A DNA stretch of 64,000 nt from Allium sativum (taxonomy: Eukaryota; Streptophyta; Magnoliopsida; Asparagales; Amaryllidaceae). The DNA lies in NCBI GenBank assembly GCA_030737875.1, contig CM060912.1, positions 875,401,199-875,465,198 on the forward strand. Reading direction: 5' to 3'. The translations under genes were made by a program, and so were the position numbers. Positions within the stretch are counted from its first letter, which is position 1, and every line of letters begins with the position of its first letter. The notes under the pieces were generated by a model, which saw nothing but the letters and a program-made list of their open reading frames with translations, had not been told where the DNA came from and did no database searches. This document shows, piece after piece, positions 13,101-24,467 of this stretch.

Positions 13101-13565
13101 CTTCAAATATAAATTACTCAACTCGATATCATCCATTTCGTGTTAAACGTTATCCAAATTATATAAAAATCTTTATTAATTTATTAAATAAACGTTATCG
13201 TTTATTAACGAATTCCATAATGACTATTTTAAAAATTGATTGGGACATAACTAACAATCCATAACACGAAATCTTGATTTTTATCTTTTATATGAAAATT
13301 ATAATCATCAAGATTCCAACATTTCTTGTTTCACAGAATACCAACTTAAAACGGATTTTATATATTCAATTGAAGTTCAAAATTCAATATTACGAACTAC
13401 CATGCCATTTCGAGCTCGTTTTATAATATATATAAATTTAACATTTAAACTTCGTTATATAATCAAAATATATTTTTTTAATCCATTTAAAATTCCAAAT
13501 AAATATTTAATATAATAAAATAAATTAAATATTTAACTGTCGAAAATACGGGACAATATAATAAC
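10183..13565 (-). mobile_element. Giant-LTR family, diverged partial copy 2
   Basis: This is homologous to copy 1 along most of its length: the 'ggttggatccctccaacc' region, the 'taaccaacaaggtaagttacc' phrase at about 10440 and 7195, the 'cgagctcgtttt' U3 motif near 13410, and 'catcgaaaatggagaccgtttg' near 12960. The minus-strand start seems to be near 13560, where a degraded TGTCCCGTATTTTCGAC replaces TGTAACAACCCG. Its 3' part is missing where copy 1 begins, as expected if copy 1 inserted into it. No protein-coding function is seen. Confidence 0.6.
11966..11980 (-). promoter_or_regulatory. TATA box of giant-LTR copy 2
   Basis: The minus strand reads CTGTATATAAATACA, at the place equivalent to the copy-1 TATA box, between the U3 part and the leader-like segment. 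Confidence 0.55.
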
Positions 13566-13698
13566 CGAAGTAATGCATGCTCCAGTGTTCTCTCCTCGAG
13601 ATTTACTTATATTCGTGAAATCCTATATCGAAGTTGGTCTAAGAGATTTGTTACTGTTACAAAATGGAGAGGGTCTAACCCATGAAAAATTATAGTCA

Positions 13699-13959
13699 AT
13701 GATAACAAGATTACATAACAACCATCGTACCTGCACTACTACACGGTCTTCTATTGAAATCCATATGGCTAATCGGCTTTTTGTAGAAGCTTATGAACGA
13801 TACCAAAAGATTATAAAGACAGTTGAAGACGAAGACATATTTAAACTGACTAAATCAACTTTTGATTCTCGTTACCTTAGAGAGTACGATACTGATTTTG
13901 TTGGACAGAAAGCCTATAAACTGCGTTACAGTTGGCTAACCCGATATGGGGTTGAATAA
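13699..13959 (+). CDS. Unrecognised 86-codon ORF, possibly a gene fragment
   Basis: The ORF lies outside the LTRs and has a protein-like composition: charged residues, aromatic residues, and no low complexity after residue 22. Its second half is rich in E, D, K and Y. Upstream, 13575-13697 is also open in a similar style up to one stop, so this may be the 3' end of a longer, broken reading frame. I do not recognise the family and see no catalytic motif. It could belong to the PIF/Harbinger or plant-mobile-domain elements to the right, or be chance. Confidence 0.25.
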   Translation: MITRLHNNHRTCTTTRSSIEIHMANRLFVEAYERYQKIIKTVEDEDIFKLTKSTFDSRYLREYDTDFVGQKAYKLRYSWLTRYGVE

Positions 13960-14189
13960 GCTAATGGTTTCAGTCTCTTTCATTTTCAAGGTTGAACTTG
14001 TGTTTTATTTAATGATCCTATGAAAAATATGAAGTTATTCTAATTTTATACTTTAGTACAATGTATAAAATTATCAGCTTATGGAAACAGTAGCAATATA
14101 AATAAAGCACACATTGCATTGATAAGAAAATAGTTACTACAGTAGGAAATATAACGTTACTACATCAACATAATGCAAGCAACTAGTAA

Positions 14190-14475
14190 TAAAGATAGTG
14201 AACAATCTACTTATAACTGAGGAAATCTTGACATTAGAATACGCTGTTTCATTCCCATCCAATATTCTTCTCCATGTCATCCATTCAAGCCAGATCTTTG
14301 GCCATGATAGCATTCACATCTTGTTGTTGCTTATGCTAACTCGTTCGAGATATTGTAGCCTTTTCTCTTCCAGATCAGCAAACCTGCTCATAACCTCTAT
14401 TTTTTTCTTTGCATCTTCACGTCTTACTACAAGTCTACGTCCGTGATCTTCGTGGCATGCGTTCACTTTTCTTTC
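14190..14475 (-). pseudogene. Coiled-coil-coding fragment, possibly ORF1 of a PIF/Harbinger element
   Basis: The minus strand from about 14470 encodes an E/K/R-rich helix with the segment KKIEVMSRFADLEEKRLQYL, then loses frame. Plant PIF/Harbinger elements carry a second gene (Myb/SANT-like ORF1) whose C-terminal part is such a charged helix, and a PIF transposase relic lies at 18470-19922. The link is inference only: no Myb-like domain is seen and orientation relative to the transposase is opposite. Confidence 0.25.
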
Positions 14476-14639
14476 AATGAGAACATCAGTTGTCCTTCAA
14501 TGATAAAATCGGCGCCCGGCCCTAGTGCACCCATAAATTAAATGCGCTAGGCCGCACTCCCCCATTCCCCACATAAATCTCATTTTTAATTTTTTTTATT
14601 GGTCGCGATGTCCGGATGCCACCATGAGTGATGAATATC

Positions 14640-16760
14640 GATAGATGTTCAGTTCGAGCTCAGTTGGACAACGTAGTTGGTCCAGTGCACCATCCTCCAG
14701 CTGTGGAGAGAACGATTCAGGACTTACAGATCCTTCATGAGTTTCCACAGGGATCACTCATCGGCCATTTACCGCGATCGATACCATTCAGGTATAAATC
14801 CTAAATTTAACATATATATATTTATTGAACTGTTAAATAGTTTACCACATTACATAGGTGGTATGAACTGTTATTTTATAGTATAGTAACCGACCAAAAT
14901 ATTATTTTGAATAGACATGATACATTTGCATTCGTGGGAGATGGGAGAATTTTTTTTTCATAGGTCGTCGACGTACTACCACAAGTTATTCGATAGAGGC
15001 TACTGGCGAGTCTATTCAGTCTATTCTTACAGATTATACGACCCTAGTCCTTCGATCGACCATTTCTAGAGGACTTATTAGAGAGATAGTGGCCTATGAC
15101 ACACACTTCCCACTTTCCTGATTTTGAGCTAGGTATCAACCCAACCGATTTTTTTATGCTTACAGGAATTGAGATAGACCTCCCTGATAGTGTCTCATGC
15201 CCATTTGACTCCTCCTATGAGTCACCAGAGTCTTACTTACAGTATTTACCCAATTTGTCCGCCGATCAAATATCCAATGATGCCTTTTTCATCTCATATT
15301 TACTTAAGTACATTCTAGTGCATATCGATGTAGTGGATATGCAGGACACCGTATTTCGGGCTTCCCTTTAATATCTCTTTGGTTCGACATTCTTTTCGAA
15401 TCAAAAGAGTACGATTCGATTGGGCTACCTAGCAGCACTAGCCGATTTAGAGCATCTGCATATGATTGATTGGGGCTTAACTATATTGGGATTTCTATAC
15501 ACCGCTCTTGACTCTTGCGCTTTTGGAGAGGTTCAGTAGATTTTTGGATTTTGGTACATGGTGCCGTATTGGTACTATGAGTACATGACCAACATGCATC
15601 CATGCATAGAGGCGACCGCCAGTCATACCGTTGAGTCCTATTTCCCACGCATGCGTAGATAGGAGACTAGACACGTAGTCCAGTGTGTTCCTGCTAGTGT
15701 GAGACTCGACTTGATGAAGGCCCATTTTCAGATAGATTTGAGGTCGAGGGGCAACATATTACGAGCATTGTCTACTTCTTATTGGATGTTACTGACAACA
15801 TGTGGCCCGCTACCTGACGTACACCCATTAGTCATTGCATGTTGTTTATCTGTGCGCCGTGTCGTCTTGCTCCCACTAGCCCTCCTTTAAATTTGGTACT
15901 TGGGAGATCATTGTTATTATCGGGGGCCCGGTCAGTTGCGCACATCCGGAGATCCACTTCCTCCTGATGATATGTTTGGGCGGCGACGTTCCATAGGGAG
16001 ACAGTACATACAGGGACCGAGACAGGCAGGATAGGTTGATACACAAGATTTCTTATTATCGAGAGCAGATTTTGATACTTATTGGCATCAAGTAGCTCCT
16101 CGGCGGTACATGTTGCCTGTTTATAGTTGGGGGGTAAACTCCGATCACATTGGTCCCTAAGTGGCTACGGGTAGAGTGCATCCTCCACCATTTACTTTCG
16201 ACCCAACGCCTTCATAATACACCAATCAGCCTATGGATTTTTCTCTCACCGACACATTTCAGGCATATGATCTTAGCATTACACTACTATTCCTGCCTAT
16301 TGTCTACCCACCTAATCACATGGTTATCGGTATCCCTGCAGCTGGATTGTATCCTGCACATGAGGTAATATTCGTACTTGTAAATTTATTAAATTATATG
16401 TTTTAAGATATACAAATTGAGTTTATGTGTTCTATATTTATAGTTTTCACCTAGGCTACACCAACATAGACAACACATTTCCAATATTCAGGAGATGGCC
16501 CTGCTACATTCTTAGTCATTATATCAGGAGCACCAGGCGATAGTGCAGGGTTTACAGGCCCAAATCGATCACTTACAGGCCCGACTAATCATGTACTGCT
16601 GGAGGATCAGGTACTACTAGACGGCCGGGAGGGGGTGGTGACGAGGGCGACCTTATTCCATATTAAAGCTGTGATGACATGGAGGAGGATGGTAAGGAGT
16701 CTGAGCATGATGATGACGATGATGCCGTGGATTTAGGATGACTTTCATGAGGATCATGAC
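14640..16760 (+). pseudogene. Plant mobile domain (PMD, aminotransferase-like) protein, decayed
   Basis: Between about 15090 and 15890 the plus strand encodes, with frame changes, the hallmarks of the plant mobile domain: a 'THTSHFPDFELGINPTDF' block that continues into MLTGI, then LGYLAALADLEHLHMIDWG, GFLYTALDSCAFGEV, a W-YEY-PCIEA stretch with PRMRR, and DLRSRGNILRALSTSYW. An upstream open segment (14656-14791) ends at a donor-like CAG/GTATAA, so the original gene probably had introns. Downstream come P/Y-rich and glutamine/leucine-rich parts and an acidic tail (DDMEEDGKESEHDDDDD, about 16670-16730), typical of long PMD proteins. Stops at about 15535 and 15660 and several frameshifts make it a pseudogene. 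PMD genes occur both as host genes and as cargo of plant transposons; flanking transposon debris suggests the latter here. The enzyme-like label has no proven activity. Confidence 0.72.
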
Positions 16761-16962
16761 AGTGATATGGTTTTTTTGGTTATCATGATGTATATATGTA
16801 TATGGCTTGATGTACCGGACTATATGTTATTTTTTCATGTTTGCTCATATTCATATGTCGAGATTATGCATGTTGTTCTAAATTATATTATCTATCTGTT
16901 ATGTTTATTCATGTTGACAACTATATTTTATGATGTTCTGTATTATGGACCCTGTATGTAAA

Positions 16963-17645
16963 ATTTCGAATATAAATTTACAACTCCAATTCACTTATCC
17001 AAAGTCCAATTTCGATCCAAAACTCCATTAAATAATTATTCTTCTAATTAGTTAACTCTATTTAATAACGATTATAGTGTTGTTTTTCTGGAAATTCGAT
17101 TTGACATAAAGTCCATTTAAAAATTCCAACTTAAATCGAGTTATATATACTTAATTAAAGTTCGAAACGTCAAATTACGGACTACCGCGGTAAGCTCGTT
17201 TTAGTTATATTTAAATATAAATGTTTAAACTTCATTTATTAATAATCTTATTCTTCCATATTTTAAATATAATGTAAACCCGTTTTCCAAATCTAACTCA
17301 GTTATAAATTTATTTCATAACTCAATTATAAATTTATAAACGATTTTAAAGCGACCTTTTGAGATCTTTGGTTTTCGATAACTCGAAATCTACATTAAGA
17401 AAATACGATAATTATTTTTCATTAGCGTTCCATAATCAATTAGATCATGATGGTTTTAGTTTTGAAGAATTACAATGTATTTTGGACCCTGTATATACGA
17501 TTGAAGTTCAAACGTATAATTACGAAGTACCGCAATGTTATGAGCTCTTTTATATATAATTTGTAAATTAAACTATCAAATGTCGAATAATTTATTTATT
17601 CCTTTCAATTTTTCCTTTGAGTAAAAAAATATATCGATTTAAATA
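16963..17645 (-). mobile_element. Remnants of giant-LTR U3 region (two partial copies)
   Basis: The signature 'cg(a)ctaccgcg...gagctcgttttatat' of the LTR U3 region occurs twice, at about 17180-17215 and 17530-17560, each preceded by a 'gaccctgtatat...attgaagttc' type phrase. The spacing of about 350 bp suggests a small duplication or two truncated insertions. No termini are visible. Confidence 0.5.
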
Positions 17646-17647
17646 AA

Positions 17648-18095
17648 GTGGATGACCCTACCCGTTCGACTCTTTTTCGATCAAAATAGGGGACGACCCT
17701 TCATGTTCGACTCCTTTTCGAAAAACGATAGTGGACGACCCTTTTCGATTTAAAAATAGGGGACGACCCTTAACGTCACCATTTCCACTTTGCTTTATGT
17801 GCTACGATTTCCAAAGCAATTGCCATCCAAATGACAAGACTTGCCACAAGTGCTCTGATTAGAGTCAAACCTGCCAAGTGCTTTGACATTTGTGCAAGGT
17901 GAATAGAGTCAAAGATTTAAACTCAACATTGGATACTGTAGCCGCTCTGTCCTGTATGCGATTTACTATACTACTGTATATTGCAACGACTGTATATTAC
18001 GGGACGACCCTACTTGTTTAACTCCTTGGCTATATTAGGGGACGACCCTTTTATTTTTTTCTCCTTAGGTATATAACGTGACGACCCTATTAAGC
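17648..18095 (+). repeat. Spaced repeats of gggacgaccct
   Basis: The word ggggacgaccct or a close variant occurs near 17650, 17690, 17731, 17760, 18000, 18040 and 18080, often followed by 't.ttcgactcctttt' and about 40 bp apart. The array is interrupted at 17770-17995 by unrelated sequence. Function unknown. Confidence 0.7.
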
Positions 18096-18127
18096 TTCAC
18101 ACTACACACTGGACCAACACGTTTATC

Positions 18128-18250
18128 AATAAAGGAGCACTCATGCCAATAAAGGAGCACTCATACTTTTAAAGGAGCACTTGTACCAATAACGGAGCAC
18201 TCATACCAATAAAGGAGCACTTGTACCAATAAAGGAGCACTGCATTTACA
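18128..18250 (+). repeat. Tandem repeat, 20-bp unit, six copies
   Basis: The unit aataaaggagcactcatacc is repeated six times with few changes, and decayed relatives ('aataaagttgctcac', 'taataaaggaacaca') continue to about 18390. It lies just upstream of the PIF/Harbinger transposase relic, where subterminal binding-site repeats would be expected. That role is inference. Confidence 0.85.
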
Positions 18251-18469
18251 CATATTGACAAAGGGACACTAAAACCCATAAAGCTGCACACAATACAATG
18301 CAAATACACTGTTACCGACAATAGCACACTCCAACCAATAAAGTTGCTCACAATTTAATAAAGGAACACAGAAAATAATAAAGCTACATAATAACCAAGT
18401 CCTCATACCTTATATACAACAACAACATTTCAAACCATATATCGTACCCAAACATATTCACAAATAAAA

Positions 18470-19922
18470 ATGGATTCCTATTGCCTTGCAAAAAAAAGGA
18501 TTCCTATTTTATGAAATACATGATGGCTTAGATAGCAATTCAGAGGAAGAAGAAATCCTTCAAGAGGAAGTAGTAGAAATACAAGAAATACGGGACTTAT
18601 ACAATGAAGCCTACAATTCATCATCTACAACTCGAAGGGGATCGGTTCCTGGAAGGAAGTTTATACACCGAAATCAAGCTCAATACCACAAGTCTTTTGA
18701 TGTAAGATTGCTTCAATGACAACTGCACTTACGGGTCTGGTATGTTTCGTAGAAGATACAAGGTGCGGAGAAATCTATTTCTTCGGATATTGGTGGGTAT
18801 TCAAGGTAATATTACTTTAAGTTCAAAAAAATGCATCAAAGACATAGGGGTTATCCGGTGAACAGAAAACGACGGACGCTACGAGAATGTCAGCTTATGG
18901 CACTCCCACAGATGCATTGGATGATGCATACCGAATTACGGAGATAAACGACACTTGAAACACTTGAAAACATATGCCAGCTGTGGTGGACGTCTATGGA
19001 GAGGAGTACTTAAGGTCTCCAAACGAAGCTGATATAGTGTGAATCAGAAAGATGCATGAAAGCAGGGATGACAGGGCATGTTAGGAAGTCTACACTATAT
19101 GCATTAGGAATGGAAGAACTGCCCTAAGGGATTACAAGGTGCATACAATGGTAAGGAAAGGCGACTAACCATCATTTTGGAAGTTGTAGCATCGTATGAT
19201 TTCTGGATATGGCATGCTTTCTTTGGAATGCCCGGTTCGAATAATGACTTAAATGTTATAGAAAGATCCTATCTATTCAATGATCTTTCTTTAGGCCAGG
19301 TACCTCTTTAACATTTACCATTGGCCAACATACTTACAACCATGGCTATTACCTAGGTGATGGTGTTTACCCGAAATGGAGCACCATTGTTAAAACATGT
19401 CCAAATCCATTGAATCCTAAACAAGCCAAATTCGCGGCGATGCAGGAGGGACAGAGATAAGATGTAGAATGAGCATTCGGTGTTTTACAATCTAGATTTG
19501 CAATTATAAATAATCCATGTCCGTTGTGGTCTAGGAAAAAGATGTCTACAATCATGTTTTCCAGCATTGTTCTACACAACATGATCATAGAAGATGAACG
19601 AGATATGGATGAAGGGCAATACCACTATGAATACAAAGGTGCTTCACAAGCACCCGAAGTATTCCGACAAAACACACAAATAACAAAAGAGGAATTCAAC
19701 ATTCATTTGGACCGTCGGATTATGTTTAGAGATGCAAATCTCCATAACCGGTTGGAAAAAGACCTTATGAATCATTTAGGAACCACTATGGTGATACTTA
19801 GCTATGAAGTTTGCTTGTCCAAACTTGTGTTTTATTTTATAATTGTACGAATTTATGCAGTAATGATGATGTGGTTATTTATTGTAGCATTTGTGTTCTA
19901 TTGTATTTGTACGTGTTATTAA
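18470..19922 (+). pseudogene. PIF/Harbinger transposase (DDE superfamily), inactivated
   Basis: Conserved blocks of plant Harbinger transposases appear in order across frames: GSVPGRKFIHRNQAQYHK (about 18640-18695), YGSGMFRRRYKVRRNLFLRI (18729-18790), RMSAYGTPTDAL (about 18885), YGEEYLRSPNEADIV (about 18995), EWKNCP (about 19112), ASYDFWIWHAFFGMPGSNND (19190-19247), AFGVLQSRFAIINNP (about 19470) and SSIVLHNMIIEDERDMD (19560-19610). In the first catalytic block the usual Asp is His (SLHYMH) and the following Trp codon is a stop. The second Asp (SNND) and the Glu in 'DVE' before AFGVL remain, but the Arg codon after that Glu is TGA. At least four frameshifts and three stops are seen. The enzyme would have cut and inserted DNA at TTA sites. 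It is dead here. The length span matches a full-size protein of about 400-450 residues. Confidence 0.85.
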
Positions 19923-20298
19923 CCGGCTATTATTAAGATCTGAAGCTAAACTATTTTGTTTCGGTCTAAATAAACATAATCGTTTTATACGAAAATAATA
20001 ACTATTTTATTTCGTCAAAATAAAATATGAGTTTGGATAGGTAAAAAGAATATTAAAATGTTAAAGGGGGAACAGCGCTGACTTTATCAACACTTCATAA
20101 AGCGCGCCAATTTTGTCGATGCGCGCCGAAAATATCGGCGCTCTCCAAATAGAGCCGATAAAATTAGCGCACGAGGCCAGTTCAGAATTGGCCCCGTAAC
20201 ATTGGGTTGAATATTACGATCCCCAACATCTGTTGGGGACGATTTCACCAAAAGTCTTCAATTCAGAGACCGAAGCATCCTCTGCGGAGATGCTCTTA
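19923..20298 (+). mobile_element. Probable right end of the PIF/Harbinger element
   Basis: This follows the transposase relic. 20271-20298 reads 'gcatcctctgcggagatgctc' then tta, that is, a terminal 'GAGCATCTCCGC' (read inward from the right) next to a TTA, the usual Harbinger target duplication. Around 20085-20170 there are 'gcgcgcc' and 'gccgataaaatt' hairpin-like words. I could not find a matching left terminus, so the call rests on one end only. Confidence 0.4.
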
Positions 20299-20930
20299 GA
20301 AGTATCCGTTTATGTGATTTACATGAAGTTTTTTAAAAAATACCACGTCAATCATTCATTTTTTTAATCTAATAGGTAAAAAATGGCAAGGTGTATATAA
20401 ATTGATAGTTGTTAATATATTACGATACTAAGAATATAAGAAAATACCTTTCTCTAGGGATGCATAAAAGTTTAGTTACTAAATGAAATCCATACGATTA
20501 ACTATAAATCATATGTCTAAAATAAGACTACATGATTTTATAAATGTGAAATCAATTTTTAAAATAGGAGAAAACTAGTTCGAAAACAATACTTTTAACA
20601 CCTATTGTGTTTATAACACATTTTTGCGATAGAAAGCATGTATACGATTTAGCATGAACAAGAAGACCATGTGCATGTCAAATACATATTATAATAATAA
20701 AACTTCGGAAACAACCAATATCTTTTATAAAAATTCCAAGCTTGTTATATAAAATACATAAATATGGTTCGATAATTTTAAGATAATAATTCAAATAAAA
20801 CAATCTTTTAACACCATTTTATTATTTCAGACTTTATGCAGTTTTACTCTTATCATGAAGTATATTATCCTCTTGTTAATATTTAAAAAATCTTTTGTTT
20901 TTTCTTTCGAAGTTATCACACCATTAACTA
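20299..20930. other. AT-rich stretch, no gene seen
   Basis: No coding region, repeat or terminus recognised between the Harbinger-like end and the Tat-like LTR. Confidence 0.5.
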
Positions 20931-21848
20931 TGAAATTAGAATTCATCCTGAATGATTGTGAAAGCACCATCCTCAAGGGAAATCCAAAAAAATCGGACAT
21001 GGATCTCAAAAGAAATAGCAAGCAAAAATAAAATAAAAAGTATCAAAGACACAGAATTTTTATAATAGTTCAGCTGACAGTGGCCTACGTCTACTTAAAT
21101 CTAACTTTTAGCATCCTTGCTAGTTAGATCTATTTAAATCTTAGTTTGTTCTCAGATCTAGGATACAAATGTACGAATTATGTTTGAAGAGATAAGAAGT
21201 GAAGAAGATTTAGCAGTCTGGCAAAGAGTGACATCCATTTCCAGACCTTATCCATTTTCCAGTTGTAGATGAATCGGTGTTTATAGACAAACCATTAGGT
21301 GTTGAACATAAACCAATGTGCAGAGAAGTCCACATGTAGAGCTGAGTCAGCATCAAGAGTTGGCAGGGCCATCTGAGCCATCCATTTGATTCAGTATTAA
21401 CTCATAGGAGAGTCAATGCTAAGTTAAATAGATCGAATATTTTTATGATTTGACATTTTATTCGTCTTCCTTCTTTCATGCTGAGTCGGCTCCTTAAATC
21501 TTGAGTCATTACGCACTAGTTTGATCATCTATCTTCATGACTCATCAAAGTCTATTTAAATTCAAGGAATAGTCATCCACAACTTACTCAGCGCTTATCC
21601 AAAGCACATGAAACTTGACAAGTTCAATGTGTAAGCTTGGGCATGTCTACACTACGAGTCGCATGACCCAACCAATTGCCATTATGAGTCACTACCGACT
21701 CATGCCTTTAACTCCAAGCTTCCTCAAGTTTTCCCAAGTTCCTTTTTTCACATCTTCTAAGTATTCCTTTTAAGTTTTATTCCAATCAGATACCATCTGA
21801 ATCTTTTAAGTCTAATTAATGTTTCTTTGGTCCAAGAATGACTAAACA
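20931..21848 (-). repeat. 3' LTR of the Tat-like element
   Basis: Read on the minus strand it starts TGTTTAGTCATTCTTGGACC right after the polypurine tract and ends ...TAATTTCA. It aligns by eye along its whole length with 47374-48188, for example 'gtttgaagagataa.a..gaagaagagt/ttagca' and 'tttatagacaaacca'. A TATA-type box lies at 21279-21288 (minus GTCTATAAAC). It is rich in 'gagtc' words (gagtcggcacc-like), especially between 21330 and 21720. Confidence 0.72.
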
Positions 21849-21858
21849 TCCCCCCACC
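21849..21858 (-). other. Polypurine tract of the Tat-like element
   Basis: The minus strand reads GGTGGGGGGA immediately before the LTR start TGTTTAG, the standard position for plus-strand priming in reverse transcription. Confidence 0.75.
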
Positions 21859-23805
21859 ATATTACGTCTTTTGGATGAAAGATGTATTTTGAATTTGAAC
21901 AAGTCCGAATAGTCTGAATATGATGATTAAGCACTATGACTGCTTCTCCTTACAAGTCCTTAGTCAAATTTGAGTTGTGTTCTTCGAAAAGTCTGAGATA
22001 ATGTCAAGTCCTTTGATCAGTCCATGCAAAGCTATTTAGCTATATGAGGTGAAGTTCTCTGGCTCTCAAGTCCGAATCTTTGTCAAATCCAATCATCATC
22101 CAATCTTCAAAATTCTTTGGGTGAGTCGGTCGATTCTACCCAAAGAAAATTTATCTGGCTAAGCTGATCGAGTCCACTCAAGGAAAAACCATTAGGCTAA
22201 GGCGGCCAAACCCACTCGAAGTTAGGATATTGAACTAAGTCGACGGAGTCCACTCAAGGCAAGGTCGTTGGGAAAAATTCGCTCATGGCAAAGCCATTGG
22301 GCAAACTTGACCATACCTCCTCATGGATAAACCATCAGGGAAAAACTGGCCCAGAACCAATCTCTCTCACGGTAAAGAGACCAAAGAACTATCATGCTCA
22401 AGGAAAACCAAACGAGAATTGGCCCTTCTTTAGGCGAGACTAACCAGCTATGCCGACCATGACTCGATCATGCTTAAGGTAAACCAGCCAAAAATTAGTC
22501 TTGCTCTAGGTAAGACAACCAAGAATCAACACTGCTTAAGCAACCCACTCAAGGCTAAATATTTATTCTTGCTTAAGGAAAATCTTTTTGCTACTTAATC
22601 CTGCTTAAGATTCCTGGCCAAACCGATCAAGAATACGTCTTGCTCAAGATGATGTCTTCAGTTAAACTGATCAAGGTCTTCTAATATCCGATATTCTCAA
22701 GTCCAGGTCATCCAACTTAAATTGTTCTAATGTGTCCAAGTGCATTACATCCAATTTGGGGCATGGCTTCATTAGGATATCGTGTATCCAATCTGAGTCA
22801 GGGTTTCTTTAGAGAATTTAATATATAACAAATTTTAGTTTAGTTACCCCTCCAAATCATTTAGTATTCAAACTCCAGTCTACTGACCACCTCAAATCTT
22901 TTAGAGTTCGGATCCAAATCTAGTAGTCTCTTCGTACTGTTAATTTTTAATATTAGGGTGATGATTTGGAATAAATCATTGGTGGTTCGGTTGGTTTTGA
23001 AGTGAAATATTCAAAATGAATTGAAACCGAAAATTTTCAAAACTGAACCGAACCAAAAAATTTCGATTAATTCAGTCAGTAAGCAATCAAACCAAACATA
23101 AAGGATATGCTATTATTCAAATAATTAATTCACTCAAAGTAAAACATAAATTTATGTTTGGGGAAAATTTATTTAGTAAATTATATATTTATAACAAAAG
23201 TTTACTTATTCTAACAAATGCCTTCTTATTTTGTCACTAAACTAATTAATTAAAGTACTAAAATAACATAAAATTGGATAACAAATAAGAAACCGAATTA
23301 GCATCAAAGTTGAACTGAATCGACCAGGTGAATCGGTTTGGTGGGTTAATTTGGTTCTAACCGAATATTTCTCACCCTCTTAACGATCTTTTCGAATCAT
23401 TTAGTGAGTATTTGTTTAGGGTAGCTCACAGTCTCTTAGAGCCAGTAAGATCATTTTTAGTCCAAAAGGGCCGATTAGTAACGTATCCGGAATGATTAAT
23501 GGTCTATCTCTAGGACCTTTCTCCCTACAACCACTTCGGGTTGATCATGACTTATCTTCAGGTCCTTGCCAATCCAATCAATTTGCTATCTTTCGAAAGG
23601 CACTTAGCGATGGATAGTTTGTTCCAATCACTCACCAGTGAAGCATTCTACCTCTTACTCTTTGGTTCTTCATATCTTTCATGGACTTAGAGTAATCCTT
23701 GTCGAGTTCTAATTCACTTATCCTGGGGGACTTAATGATAATAGGTAGATCCACTCAATCTACGACGAAGCAACCTACTTCTTGCACTCTACAGTCCCAA
23801 AGAAT
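21859..23805 (-). other. 3' internal region of the Tat-like element, with degenerate repeats
   Basis: There is no ORF with recognisable content. Between about 22080 and 22640 short phrases recur irregularly ('aagtcgacggagtccactcaagg', 'ctgatcgagtccactcaaggaa', 'gctcaaggaaaacca'), a heavily diverged array with a period of roughly 45-60 bp. 22970-23370 is AT-rich with 'gaaccgaatt' words. 23690-23750 weakly resembles 32030-32085, perhaps an old duplication either side of the hAT element. Confidence 0.5.
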
Positions 23806-23866
23806 CTTTGCAGTTAAAGCCCTGCTAAAGCCCCGCAATATCCCCGCTATAGCCCATAGCGCACCA

Positions 23867-23879
23867 ATCTCCCCCACTT
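23867..23879 (-). other. Polypurine tract of the gag-only element
   Basis: The minus strand reads AAGTGGGGGAGAT, preceded by 'cggggacgaaaag', as in the chromovirus tract at 35765-35777 ('cggggacgaaatcc' then AAGTAGGGGAGAA). Confidence 0.8.
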
Positions 23880-24467
23880 AAAACTTTTCGTCCCCGAAAA
23901 GGAATGAAGCCGAAAGTGGTTTGATTAATCAACTCTACGTTCGATCTGGCTTCCATTCTCCAACTTTTCAGTTTTTGAGAATTTTCAAATTCTTCAAAAA
24001 TTTGGCTAACACCCTAAATTTTCGAAAAATTTCGCCATAACCTCCCCTGCACCGGGAGCCACGGGAAAATCCAGAAATTGCCATACAGGCCTTCTGATCT
24101 CAAAAAGAAAAAGAAAAAGCCAAGCGGCTAGCCAATCGGCTCATAAAATCATCATCACCCAAACAAAACAGTAAATTATGATAAATGTGTACCTATTTGT
24201 CGGGCAAACAAATTTTATTCTTCTGCTCTAGCCTCCTTGCTATGACCTGTTCAATGTAAGTACATGTATATGCAAGCAAATGCGATAAATTTTCAATACA
24301 GTTCGATGTTTGGTGCTAAATTCAACTTGGTTCAACATTTTCTTACCTTAGTTATATTATACAATACCAACACATTTTAAAACAAAAAGCATAATTACGT
24401 TCATACAAGCATCATACATACATACATATATCCAAAACGCTAGTTCATTGCATTAAAACCCAGCTTT

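Noticed and set aside
15444..15456. TTA followed by GAGCATCTGC, a possible left end of the Harbinger element
   Set aside because: The words are part of the conserved plant-mobile-domain coding sequence (ADLEHLHMIDW), which continues without a break on both sides.
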